Shown here: piece after piece, positions 7,251 through 13,198 of the stretch | Numbering within the stretch: the stretch's first letter is position 1 | Layout of the letters: every line of letters begins with the position of its first letter | IMG/VR virus record: IMGVR_UViG_3300044971_003826 | Location: 1-20,653 of that record | Length of the DNA stretch: 20,653 nt | Source: a virus | Direction: 5' to 3' (one strand) | Notes under the pieces: model-generated | Told to the model about the DNA's origin: nothing | What the model saw: the letters and a program-made list of their open reading frames with translations, nothing else | Database searches by the model: none | Made by a program: the position numbers and the translations under genes

Positions 7251-8405
7251 ATGGCAAAACTAAAAGAAGTAAAAGCGGGAAAAGTAGATGTAGCCGAACT
7301 ACGAAAAGCACTAAACAGTAAACTAAAAGGTGCTGTTTATGATCTGCGTGAACAAAATCCAACAGATGTAAAAGATTGGATCTCAACTGGTTCAACATGG
7401 CTTGATGGTATTGTTTGCAAGGGTAAAATGGCTGGTATACCAGTTGGAAAAATAATAGAAATAGCCGGTATACAAGCAACAGGAAAAAGTTTTCTTGCTG
7501 CGCAAATAGCAGGCAACTCACAAAAACTTGGCATTACACCAGTTTATTTTGATGCTGAAAGTGCGCTAAACAGCGACTTCCTGACAAAAGCAGGATGTGA
7601 TCTTGAAAGCTTGATATATATTCAGCCAACTGATCTTGAAAGTGTTTTTGAAACAATGGAAACACTTATGGGTTCAAGTGATCAAAGATTTCTTTTTATC
7701 ATTGATTCGCTTGCGGCAACACCAACAAAAGTTGATATTGAAGGAACATTCAATCCAAATGAGCGTATTGGCGTAAAAGCAGCACTACTTGCAAAAGCAT
7801 TTCAAAAAATAACAACACCACTTGCTCAACGAGAATGCACACTCATTATACTAAACCAACTAAAAGTAAACATCAAAGCAACAAGTGAAGCCCCGATGGG
7901 TGGCAAATATCTAACAGATAGTCAAAAATACAATACACCAGGCGGTAGTTCACCAGACTTTTTTACAAGTTTGCGTATATGGCTTACCAAGTCATTTGCC
8001 AAAGACAGCATGGTTTATGATGATAAAGGCTATCAAATAGGTTCATTTGTAAAAGCAAGAATAGAAAAAAGCCGTTTTGGAACACAAAATCGTGTTGCCG
8101 AGTTCAAAATATTGTGGGGCGATCAAGTTGGTGTTCTAAATGAAGAAAGCATTCTTGAAGCAATCAAGGGAAAAACCGAACACCTTGAAACAGGAGGTTG
8201 GAACAAACTAACCTATGCCGATGGAACAGTAGAAAAGTGGCAGGGTTTGGAAGAAGGTTTTGTAGAACTAATGAGAACAAATGAAAAGTTCCACAATCGT
8301 GTTATGGAAATATTTGATTATGAAGTTATTCAGAAGTTTGATAAGAAATTGGGAGATGCCAAGGATTTCCTAAATGATGGCAAAGGCGAAGACGTTCAAC
8401 ATTGA
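7251..8405 (+). CDS. uvsX: UvsX/RecA-like recombinase
   Basis: A 384-residue ATP-dependent strand-exchange protein, close to the length of T4 UvsX. The ATPase core shows Walker A GIQATGKS (73-80), the RecA-type catalytic segment DAESA with E103 (101-105), and Walker B FLFIIDSLAA (147-156). A later stretch, LIILNQLKVN, followed by a Gly-rich loop with PGGSSPDFF, corresponds to the DNA-binding loop region of the family. The C-terminal 100 residues are charged. It should form filaments on single-stranded DNA coated by the gp32-like protein, supporting recombination-dependent replication and repair. AAGGAGA precedes the ATG. The TGA stop lies within TTGACT (8402-8407). UvsX is preferred over bacterial RecA because of the phage context, but the distinction rests on inference. 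Confidence 0.88.
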   Translation: MAKLKEVKAGKVDVAELRKALNSKLKGAVYDLREQNPTDVKDWISTGSTWLDGIVCKGKMAGIPVGKIIEIAGIQATGKSFLAAQIAGNSQKLGITPVYFDAESALNSDFLTKAGCDLESLIYIQPTDLESVFETMETLMGSSDQRFLFIIDSLAATPTKVDIEGTFNPNERIGVKAALLAKAFQKITTPLAQRECTLIILNQLKVNIKATSEAPMGGKYLTDSQKYNTPGGSSPDFFTSLRIWLTKSFAKDSMVYDDKGYQIGSFVKARIEKSRFGTQNRVAEFKILWGDQVGVLNEESILEAIKGKTEHLETGGWNKLTYADGTVEKWQGLEEGFVELMRTNEKFHNRVMEIFDYEVIQKFDKKLGDAKDFLNDGKGEDVQH

Positions 8406-8433
8406 CTATTTAGTTTTTGTAGGGATAAAACAC

Positions 8434-8526
8434 ATGAAACTTACAAAAGAAAAACTAAAACAGATAATCAAAGAAGAGCTTGGAGATGTTCTAAAAGAAC
8501 AAAAAGAAAGCTCTAAAGCTAAATAA
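8434..8526 (+). CDS. 30-residue peptide with KLK.IIKEEL motif (unit 1)
   Basis: A short open frame, MKLTKEKLKQIIKEELGDVL followed by ten more residues, mostly Lys and Glu. It looks like a single amphipathic helix. It lies 28 nt after the recombinase gene and just before a strong terminator. A second gene 75 nt further on begins with nearly the same peptide and shares the leader and terminator, which supports this one being real. The segment I-K-E fits the (L/I)-x-E cleavage consensus of T4-type prohead proteases, so a capsid-targeting-like leader is one possible reading (inference). There is only a weak ribosome site (AGGGA, 8421-8425). Confidence 0.55.
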   Translation: MKLTKEKLKQIIKEELGDVLKEQKESSKAK

Positions 8527-8530
8527 CCAA

Positions 8531-8560
8531 AGAACCCGCAGAAATGCGGGTTTCTTCTTT
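8531..8560 (+). terminator. Terminator, copy 1 of a 31-bp exact repeat
   Basis: An 8-bp stem AACCCGCA/TGCGGGTT (8533-8540 and 8545-8552) has a GAAA loop and a T-rich tail. The same 31 bases recur exactly at 8993-9023. Confidence 0.88.
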
Positions 8561-8600
8561 ACAATCTAACTATTTAATATTTGTAACAGGAGATATGATA

Positions 8601-8879
8601 ATGAAACTATCGCGTGATAAATTAAAAAAGATTATCAAAGAAGAACTTAACAATATTGTTGCCGAACAAGCTAACACAATTGTCGATAAATTGCTAGACA
8701 ACACGGATGGTCCTGTGACGCCGTTTGTTGTCATGAGTCGGGCGGTCAAGATGGCTCAAAAGAACCCCACCTTTGACAGCTACGAGCTGACAAACGCGCT
8801 TCACGATGCGCTGGCACAGGTTGGCGTCCGGGAGTTGGATGGAGACGGTCTGCCTTCTGGGGAGTTCCCTTCAAGGTAG
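8601..8879 (+). CDS. 92-residue protein with KLK.IIKEEL leader and unrelated body (unit 2)
   Basis: ATG 8601 is preferred over ATG 8595 and an upstream in-frame start because AGGAG (8588-8592) sits 8 nt before it. Residues 1-23 (MKLSRDKLKKIIKEELNNIV...) are clearly related to the 30-residue peptide encoded just upstream. The rest (from about residue 34) has no counterpart there: a mixed helical segment VVMSRAVKMAQKNPTFDSYELTN... ending in GEFPSR. The DNA encoding the body is markedly GC-richer than the leader part, suggesting that the leader was joined to sequence of another origin. Function unknown. If the leader is a targeting peptide, the body would be its cargo (inference). Confidence 0.6.
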   Translation: MKLSRDKLKKIIKEELNNIVAEQANTIVDKLLDNTDGPVTPFVVMSRAVKMAQKNPTFDSYELTNALHDALAQVGVRELDGDGLPSGEFPSR

Positions 8880-8992
8880 TTCTGATAAGAGTCGGGAGAA
8901 ATGCCTCTTGGTATGAAACCCTTGAGAATGTCTGTTGTGGGTGGTATATCAGGAAATTTACGTGACACCTTCAGAGGAAAATAATACCCCTG
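8880..8992 (+). other. GC-richer intergenic stretch without a clear gene
   Basis: It lies between the unit 2 gene and its terminator. A 67-codon frame opens at ATG 8902 after GGGAG, but it runs through the terminator and the next promoter, so I do not call it. Base composition matches the 3' part of the preceding gene. Confidence 0.4.
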
Positions 8993-9022
8993 AGAACCCG
9001 CAGAAATGCGGGTTTCTTCTTT
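8993..9022 (+). terminator. Terminator, copy 2 of a 31-bp exact repeat
   Basis: Identical to 8531-8560: stem AACCCGCA/TGCGGGTT (8995-9002 and 9007-9014), GAAA loop and T-rich tail. It stands 21 nt upstream of the next -35 box. Confidence 0.88.
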
Positions 9023-9043
9023 ATAACAACCCGCGCTCGCTGC

Positions 9044-9072
9044 TTGACACCGCACCGATCTGCTGCTACAAT
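9044..9072 (+). promoter_or_regulatory. Strong sigma70-type promoter for the deaminase gene
   Basis: TTGACA (9044-9049), a 17-nt spacer and TACAAT (9067-9072). Start expected near 9079, followed by AGGAG (9088-9092) and ATG 9102. Confidence 0.8.
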
Positions 9073-9101
9073 CAGGACAACCAACATAGGAGCCTGATAC
9101 C

Positions 9102-9597
9102 ATGAAGTATCTTGATTTTGTAGTACCTCGCTGAAGATATTGCATCACAGTTTCGTGATGATACTCTACAGCATCAAGTTGTTGCCCTTGCTGTCAAGGG
9201 TGGCAAGATTATCAACTTTGGCGTCAATAAGCGCCGTTACAGTCGCGGAAAGAGTGTTTTCAAGTGTTCAATGCACGCTGAAATTGATCTTTTGAGCAAG
9301 ATGGAAGAACGAGCGAGAGGAAGCAAGATTTATATCTATCGTTTCAACAATACAACTTCTCCTATTGCTCGCGAGAACAAGAATGGCAAGCCTTGTCCGC
9401 TCTGCCAACACGCACTGAAGAACGCTGGTGTTTCAAGGGTTATTTATATTGATGACGATGGCGAGATGAACACAATGAAGAATCGTGATATGATCGGTCT
9501 TGTTGGACAGCCAAGCAATATCACCAACCATTTCCTTGAAAGGTTTGGAGATCAACATCACGGTAAGTTTTTGGTAAATCAGTTTATTGCTGCATAA
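9102..9597 (+). CDS. Cytidine/dCMP deaminase-like protein with an apparent frameshift
   Basis: A zinc-dependent deaminase, probably acting on dCMP or another cytidine compound in nucleotide supply. The zinc motifs are HAE (ATG 9271 region) and PCPLC about 40 residues later. The only well-placed start is ATG 9102 (promoter and AGGAG upstream), but that frame stops at TGA 9132 after MKYLDFVVPR. The deaminase continues in the +1 frame from 9124: LAEDIASQFRDD, VVALAVKGGKIINFGVNK, then the zinc site. That second frame has no ATG, GTG or TTG before 9271, and starting there would remove the first strands of the domain. Dropping one base of GTAGTA (9120-9125) would give MKYLDFVYLAEDIASQF, which reads naturally. 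It may be a sequencing indel, a recent inactivation or +1 programmed frameshifting. Confidence 0.72.
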
Positions 9598-9605
9598 AGG
9601 AAAAT

Positions 9606-9800
9606 ATGAAAAGCAACTTCAGTAAAGAAACAAGTGAAGGTGTTTATTCTTGGACCAGCGAAGAAGTATTTGAAGCACTTTCTATGTGGTGTTCTGTAAG
9701 GGGCATCAATCTAAAAGATAAACAGCGTATTGCTTTTGACTGCTCTGGCGATCCAAGCTTTGTAGTAGAACTTGTATTCAATGGAAAAGTAAGCAAATAA
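9606..9800 (+). CDS. Small hypothetical protein
   Basis: A 64-residue protein with an AAAGGA ribosome site, 8 nt after the deaminase gene and probably on the same transcript. It begins polar (SNFSKETSEG), contains YSWTSEEVFEALSMWC and ends with a beta-like stretch (SFVVELVFNGKV). No signal peptide or membrane segment is visible. I do not recognise it. Confidence 0.6.
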   Translation: MKSNFSKETSEGVYSWTSEEVFEALSMWCSVRGINLKDKQRIAFDCSGDPSFVVELVFNGKVSK

Positions 9801-9801
9801 A

Positions 9802-9839
9802 GGTTATTATTGGAAATATAAGGAGGAATAAACATGCCT
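9802..9839 (+). repeat. Upstream copy of a 38-bp direct repeat: homing-endonuclease tail remnant
   Basis: It matches 10583-10620 at 34 of 38 positions. Read in the frame of the downstream endonuclease it encodes GYYWKYKEE and a stop, then AACATGCCT. All four differences (GGT/GGA, TAT/TAC twice, AAA/AAG) are synonymous, so this copy looks like the leftover 3' end of a related endonuclease gene. Confidence 0.8.
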
Positions 9840-9893
9840 CACCCGAGGAAATATATGAACTTCATACTATTTATTAGTAGAGGTGCGATATGA
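9834..9893 (+). other. 19-codon frame after the upstream repeat, probably a displaced gene start
   Basis: ATGCCT with a strong AAGGAGG ribosome site (9820-9826) leads into a 19-residue frame that ends in an ATGA overlap with the endonuclease gene. The peptide shows no relation to the basic peptide that follows the downstream copy of the same start. It may now serve only to couple translation into the endonuclease. Confidence 0.4.
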
Positions 9894-10612
9894 AATCGGG
9901 AATATATAAAATTACAAATAAAATAACCAATAAATTTTACATAGGATCGGCAGTAGATATAAAAAGTCGCTGGTCTGGTCATAAAAGAAGATTGAAAGCC
10001 AATACTCATGACAATAAACACTTGCAAAGTGCTTGGAATAAAGATGGTATAGAAAACTTCTTATTTGAAATAGTAGAAATATGTGAAAGAGAAATACTAA
10101 TACCAACAGAGCAAAAATATTTAGATGAATATAAATGTTGGGATAGAGAAATTGGTTATAATATAGCAAAAATAGCAGGCAATACAACAGGTTGTTTTCA
10201 CACAGAAGAAAGTAAAAACCTAATAAAAAAGAATAATAAAGCAAGCGACGAACAAACAAGAAAGAAAATGAGAGAGTATTGGTCAAACCCAGAAAATAGA
10301 AAATATCAAAGTGAAAAAAGAAAACAATACTTCTCAAAAAAAGAAAATAGAGAAAAACAAAAAAACTCTCTTACTGAATATTATAAGAACAATCCAGAGA
10401 AAAAACTTTTTGCTGAAAAGAATCCATCTTATGGACTAAAGTTTCGAAATAAACATGTTGAAAGGATTGATCCAAGCACAGGCGAAATAAAAGAATATGA
10501 AAGTATTCGTGATACTGCAAAAGATGGGTTTATGTCTACTACGGTTGGTAAAGTTTGCAGAGGCCAACTAAAAACCCACAGAGGATACTACTGGAAGTAT
10601 AAGGAGGAATAA
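9890..10612 (+). CDS. GIY-YIG homing endonuclease
   Basis: A 240-residue site-specific DNA endonuclease of the I-TevI class, which spreads its own gene by cutting DNA that lacks it. The catalytic domain (residues 1-92) shows GIYKI (4-8), FYIGS (16-20), catalytic R27, catalytic E74 and IGYNIAK. A charged linker follows, with HTEESKNLIKK (104-114) resembling a NUMOD3 DNA-binding repeat and a Lys/Asn/Glu-rich helix. The C-terminus (about 200-240) has ESIRDTAKDGF, a Val-Gly-Lys-Val turn, CRGQLKTHRGYYWKY, fitting a NUMOD1/IENR1 helix-turn-helix. All catalytic residues are present, so it is probably active. No intron boundaries are visible; it is a free-standing gene in an intergenic site, and its last codons overlap the 38-bp repeat. 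Its composition is very A-rich. Confidence 0.92.
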   Translation: MKSGIYKITNKITNKFYIGSAVDIKSRWSGHKRRLKANTHDNKHLQSAWNKDGIENFLFEIVEICEREILIPTEQKYLDEYKCWDREIGYNIAKIAGNTTGCFHTEESKNLIKKNNKASDEQTRKKMREYWSNPENRKYQSEKRKQYFSKKENREKQKNSLTEYYKNNPEKKLFAEKNPSYGLKFRNKHVERIDPSTGEIKEYESIRDTAKDGFMSTTVGKVCRGQLKTHRGYYWKYKEE

Positions 10613-10620
10613 ACATGCCT
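10583..10620 (+). repeat. Downstream copy of the 38-bp direct repeat
   Basis: It contains the last ten codons of the endonuclease gene including the stop (GYYWKYKEE), which also supply the AAGGAGG ribosome site for the following small gene, and ends in ATGCCT. It differs from 9802-9839 only at four synonymous positions. Confidence 0.8.
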
Positions 10621-10710
10621 TGGGAAAAAAAGAACAGGCCACGAAAAGGACGACGAAAAATCGGTTCCGCTAAACGTAAAGCCCGCAAGAAGAACAAAAA
10701 GCAGAAATGA
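10615..10710 (+). CDS. 31-residue very basic peptide
   Basis: It starts two bases after the endonuclease stop, with AAGGAGG supplied by the end of that gene. It reads MPWEKKNRPRKGRRKIGSAK followed by RKARKKNKKQK, so over half of it is Arg or Lys. The density of charge, the good ribosome site and a terminator 40 nt downstream support a real gene. Binding to nucleic acid, or a role as a minor virion component, is inference. It was probably the gene present before the endonuclease inserted. Confidence 0.6.
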   Translation: MPWEKKNRPRKGRRKIGSAKRKARKKNKKQK

Positions 10711-10741
10711 AAACTTAGTTATAGCAAACACACTTTTTATG

Positions 10742-10750
10742 TGTTATGAT
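10742..10750 (+). promoter_or_regulatory. Extended -10 promoter abutting a terminator hairpin
   Basis: TGTTATGAT fits the extended -10 pattern TGnTATAAT. No clear -35 is seen. The predicted start near 10757 falls in the 5' arm of the hairpin at 10751-10770, so the new transcript would escape termination and could drive the 5' nuclease gene. Confidence 0.6.
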
Positions 10751-10778
10751 ACCCCACTGCAAAGTGGGGTTTTCTTTT
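10751..10778 (+). terminator. Terminator after the basic-peptide gene
   Basis: An 8-bp stem ACCCCACT/AGTGGGGT (10751-10758 and 10763-10770) has a GCAA tetraloop and the tail TTTTCTTTT. The 3' arm AGTGGGG sits 9 nt before ATG 10779 and may double as a weak ribosome site. Confidence 0.87.
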
Positions 10779-11759
10779 ATGGGTAAAAAAATGAGCAAAA
10801 TACTTGTTATAGACTTTCTAAATCTTTTTATCAGGTCTTATGTTGTAAATCCATCTATCTCCAAACAAGGAGAACCTATAGGTGGAATAGTTGGTGTTTT
10901 CAAGTCACTACAAAAGCTTTGTAGAGAAACAAAACCAGACAAGATCATATTTTGTCACGATGGTCCCGGTGGAAGTAGAAAGAAAAAAGCCCTACACAAA
11001 GATTATAAAGAAGGTAGAAACCCACTGCGACTGAATAGAAATATAAAAGTCTTGGACGAAAAACAAGAGTTTGAGAACCGTATTTGGCAGCAACTAAAAA
11101 CATTTGACTATCTAAATCTCTGTCCTGTTATCCAACTAATGGAAGAAAATGTTGAAGCAGACGATCTTATTTCTTATATTGTTCAGCATGAAGAATACAC
11201 AGATAGTGTAAAAATGATTGTATCCAGTGATAAAGACTTTATTCAGTTGCTGGACGATAAAACCATTCTTATCCGCCCAGTTCAAGATGAGATATTGAAT
11301 AAAAATCGTGTTATAGAGGAATACAAAATACACCCAAACAACTTTGCTATTGCTCGTGCTATAGCAGGTGACAAAAGTGACAATCTTGAAGGAGTTAGAG
11401 GAGTTGGGCTAATAAGTTTGTCAAAAAAGTTTCCCATTCTTGCCGAAGAAGCAAAATATACTGTTGATGATATATTTGAAAAATGTGAAACAAACAAGGA
11501 AGATGGAAAAATATATAGCAATATACTTGATGAAAAGCAAAAAGTATATCTAAACTATCAAATAATGCAACTGCGACAACCAAACATGTCATTGCAAGCA
11601 CAACAAAAAACAGATTATACATTAGAAAACTTCATTCCAGAGTTCAATAAAACAGACTTCCTAAAGTCTTCTATTGTTGATGGTTTTGCTGATTTGAAGC
11701 TCAACGACCTATTTACTACTTTCAACAGAATCATCAGTGATTCAAAGAACGGCTCTTGA
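10779..11759 (+). CDS. FEN-family 5' nuclease (T4 RNase H-like)
   Basis: A 326-residue nuclease that probably removes RNA primers and 5' flaps during lagging-strand synthesis. The acidic metal-site motifs occur in family order: VIDFLNLFIRS, FCHDGPGGSRKK, EENVEADDLISYI, VSSDKDFIQLL and AGDKSDNLEGVRGVG (the last resembles the helix-hairpin-helix/H3TH entry). The basic arch region KKKALHKDYKEGR follows the DG motif. ATG 10779 is used; ATG 10791 (MSKILVID) is an equally sensible alternative, since neither has a strong ribosome site. The gene is the first after a terminator/promoter overlap. Its TGA stop lies in the -35 of the helicase promoter. A separate FEN protein suits a polymerase that lacks its own 5' nuclease domain. 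Confidence 0.87.
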   Translation: MGKKMSKILVIDFLNLFIRSYVVNPSISKQGEPIGGIVGVFKSLQKLCRETKPDKIIFCHDGPGGSRKKKALHKDYKEGRNPLRLNRNIKVLDEKQEFENRIWQQLKTFDYLNLCPVIQLMEENVEADDLISYIVQHEEYTDSVKMIVSSDKDFIQLLDDKTILIRPVQDEILNKNRVIEEYKIHPNNFAIARAIAGDKSDNLEGVRGVGLISLSKKFPILAEEAKYTVDDIFEKCETNKEDGKIYSNILDEKQKVYLNYQIMQLRQPNMSLQAQQKTDYTLENFIPEFNKTDFLKSSIVDGFADLKLNDLFTTFNRIISDSKNGS

Positions 11760-11784
11760 CCTCCATAGTAAGATCCGTTATGCT
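11756..11784 (+). promoter_or_regulatory. Promoter for the helicase-RNR operon
   Basis: TTGACC (11756-11761), a 17-nt spacer and TATGCT (11779-11784). The upstream gene's stop codon (11757-11759) is inside the -35 box. Confidence 0.7.
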
Positions 11785-11804
11785 GGCAAGCCTGCGAGGA
11801 AATA

Positions 11805-13196
11805 ATGGCCAATAAAAATGAACCTTCACTTGGAAGTTTTGGAAAAGACTTTCAAGAAAAGTTAGTTTATATCATTTTAGAAGATAATGTATTTGCAGCA
11901 CAAATAAGTGAAGTGCTTGATACAAGCTTCTTTGAACTAAAATATCTACAAGTATTTATTGATATTGTTTTCAAGTATAAAGACAGTTATAATTGCTTTC
12001 CAAGCAACTCAACTATTGAAACAATGCTACGAACAGAACTGGAAAAGCAAAATCCAGTAACCCAAAAGCAAGTTCGTGACTTTTTTGCTCGTATTCTTGC
12101 GGGAACAATAGAAGATATTGATGACGAATATGTAAAAGATAAAAGTCTTGATTTTTGTAAAAAACAAAAACTAAAAGAAGCCATGTTGAAAAGTGTTTCA
12201 CTCATGGAAAACTCTTCTTTTGATGAAGTTTCTAAAATAATCAATGGTGCTCTAAAGCTTGGCCTTGATAATGAACATGGCTATGACTTTCTAAAACATT
12301 TTGAAGAGCGATATAAAATAAAAGCACGAGATCCTGTTTCAACTGGATGGGATGTTGTTGACAACCTTATTCAAGGTGGTCATGGCAAAGGTGAACTTGG
12401 TGTTGTTGTTGCTCCAACAGGTGCAGGAAAAAGTATGGCTTTGGTTCATCTTGGTGCTCAAGCAATGAAGCAAGGTAAAAATGTTGTTTATTACACATTA
12501 GAACTTGGAGACACAGTTATTGGTCGTCGTTTTGACAGTTGCTTGACTGGTTTTCCTCTAAAAAACCTAAATATGGCAAAAGAAGAAGTATTGGAATCGG
12601 TAAGACAAGTCCCAGGTAAACTTATTATCAAAGAGTATCCAACAAAAACTGCTTCTACTGAAACCATTAGAAATCATCTAAAAAAACTGGAACAGCGAGA
12701 CTTCAAGGTTGATATGATAATAGTTGATTATGGTGATCTACTAAAGCCAGTTTCAGCACAGAGAGAAAAACGAAACGAACTTGAAGGTATTTACGAAGAG
12801 TTGCGAGGTATTGCAGCAGAAATGAAATGTCCACTTTGGACCGCTTCACAAACAAATAGATCTGGTCTAAATGCCGAAGTTGTAACAATGGAAAGTATCA
12901 GTGAAGCATTCAATAAATGTTTCGTTGCTGATTTTATTTTTTCTCTTTCCCGAACAGCAGCACACAAGCAAAACAATACCGGCAGAATATTTATAGCAAA
13001 GAATAGAAATGGACCAGATGGCGTAATACTTCCTATATTTATGGATACTTCTAATATCTCTATAAAAGTATTGGAACCAACAAACGAAACAATAGAAGAC
13101 ATAAATAAAAACTCTGCTGCAGAGCAGTCAAAGAAGTTGAAAGAAAAATACGCTAAACACAGAAAAGAACAAAAAGAAATGGCAAAGGGAGAATGA
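11805..13196 (+). CDS. DnaB/gp41-like replicative helicase
   Basis: A 463-residue hexameric DNA helicase that should unwind the fork ahead of the polymerase. The N-terminal 160 residues are helical, as in the DnaB N-domain. The RecA-like motor follows: Walker A APTGAGKS (203-210), YYTLELGDTVIGRR (the H1a-type glutamate motif), Walker B VDMIIVDYGDLLKP, and WTASQTNRSG with the sensor Gln. The C-terminus is a Lys/Glu-rich tail. Start ATG 11805 has GAGGA upstream. It begins an operon with the ribonucleotide reductase genes: its TGA overlaps an ATG at 13193. I see no primase domain in the protein or in neighbouring genes, so priming must be encoded elsewhere. Confidence 0.92.
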   Translation: MANKNEPSLGSFGKDFQEKLVYIILEDNVFAAQISEVLDTSFFELKYLQVFIDIVFKYKDSYNCFPSNSTIETMLRTELEKQNPVTQKQVRDFFARILAGTIEDIDDEYVKDKSLDFCKKQKLKEAMLKSVSLMENSSFDEVSKIINGALKLGLDNEHGYDFLKHFEERYKIKARDPVSTGWDVVDNLIQGGHGKGELGVVVAPTGAGKSMALVHLGAQAMKQGKNVVYYTLELGDTVIGRRFDSCLTGFPLKNLNMAKEEVLESVRQVPGKLIIKEYPTKTASTETIRNHLKKLEQRDFKVDMIIVDYGDLLKPVSAQREKRNELEGIYEELRGIAAEMKCPLWTASQTNRSGLNAEVVTMESISEAFNKCFVADFIFSLSRTAAHKQNNTGRIFIAKNRNGPDGVILPIFMDTSNISIKVLEPTNETIEDINKNSAAEQSKKLKEKYAKHRKEQKEMAKGE

Positions 13197-13198
13197 AA

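Larger units (their letters stand above)
9832..10614 (+). mobile_element. Free-standing homing endonuclease unit between direct repeats
   Basis: The GIY-YIG gene and its 50-nt leader lie between the two 38-bp repeats. Both copies end with a ribosome site and ATGCCT. Only the downstream copy continues into a plausible gene (the 31-residue basic peptide), suggesting that the unit entered at the start of that gene and restored it. Exact boundaries are uncertain. Confidence 0.55.

Noticed and set aside
8902-9105. A 67-codon + strand frame after GGGAG
   Set aside because: It reads through a strong terminator and the -35/-10 of the deaminase promoter, and has no recognisable protein features.
9912-10337. 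A 141-codon open frame on the minus strand
   Set aside because: It lies wholly inside the GIY-YIG gene, is Leu/Phe-rich as expected from the complement of A-rich coding sequence, and has no ribosome site. The same reasoning removes the other minus-strand frames in the window.
11779-11796. Small hairpin GGCAAGCC downstream of the helicase promoter
   Set aside because: The loop is too small, the stem is broken by a mismatch and no T tract follows, so it is not a terminator like those at the other junctions.
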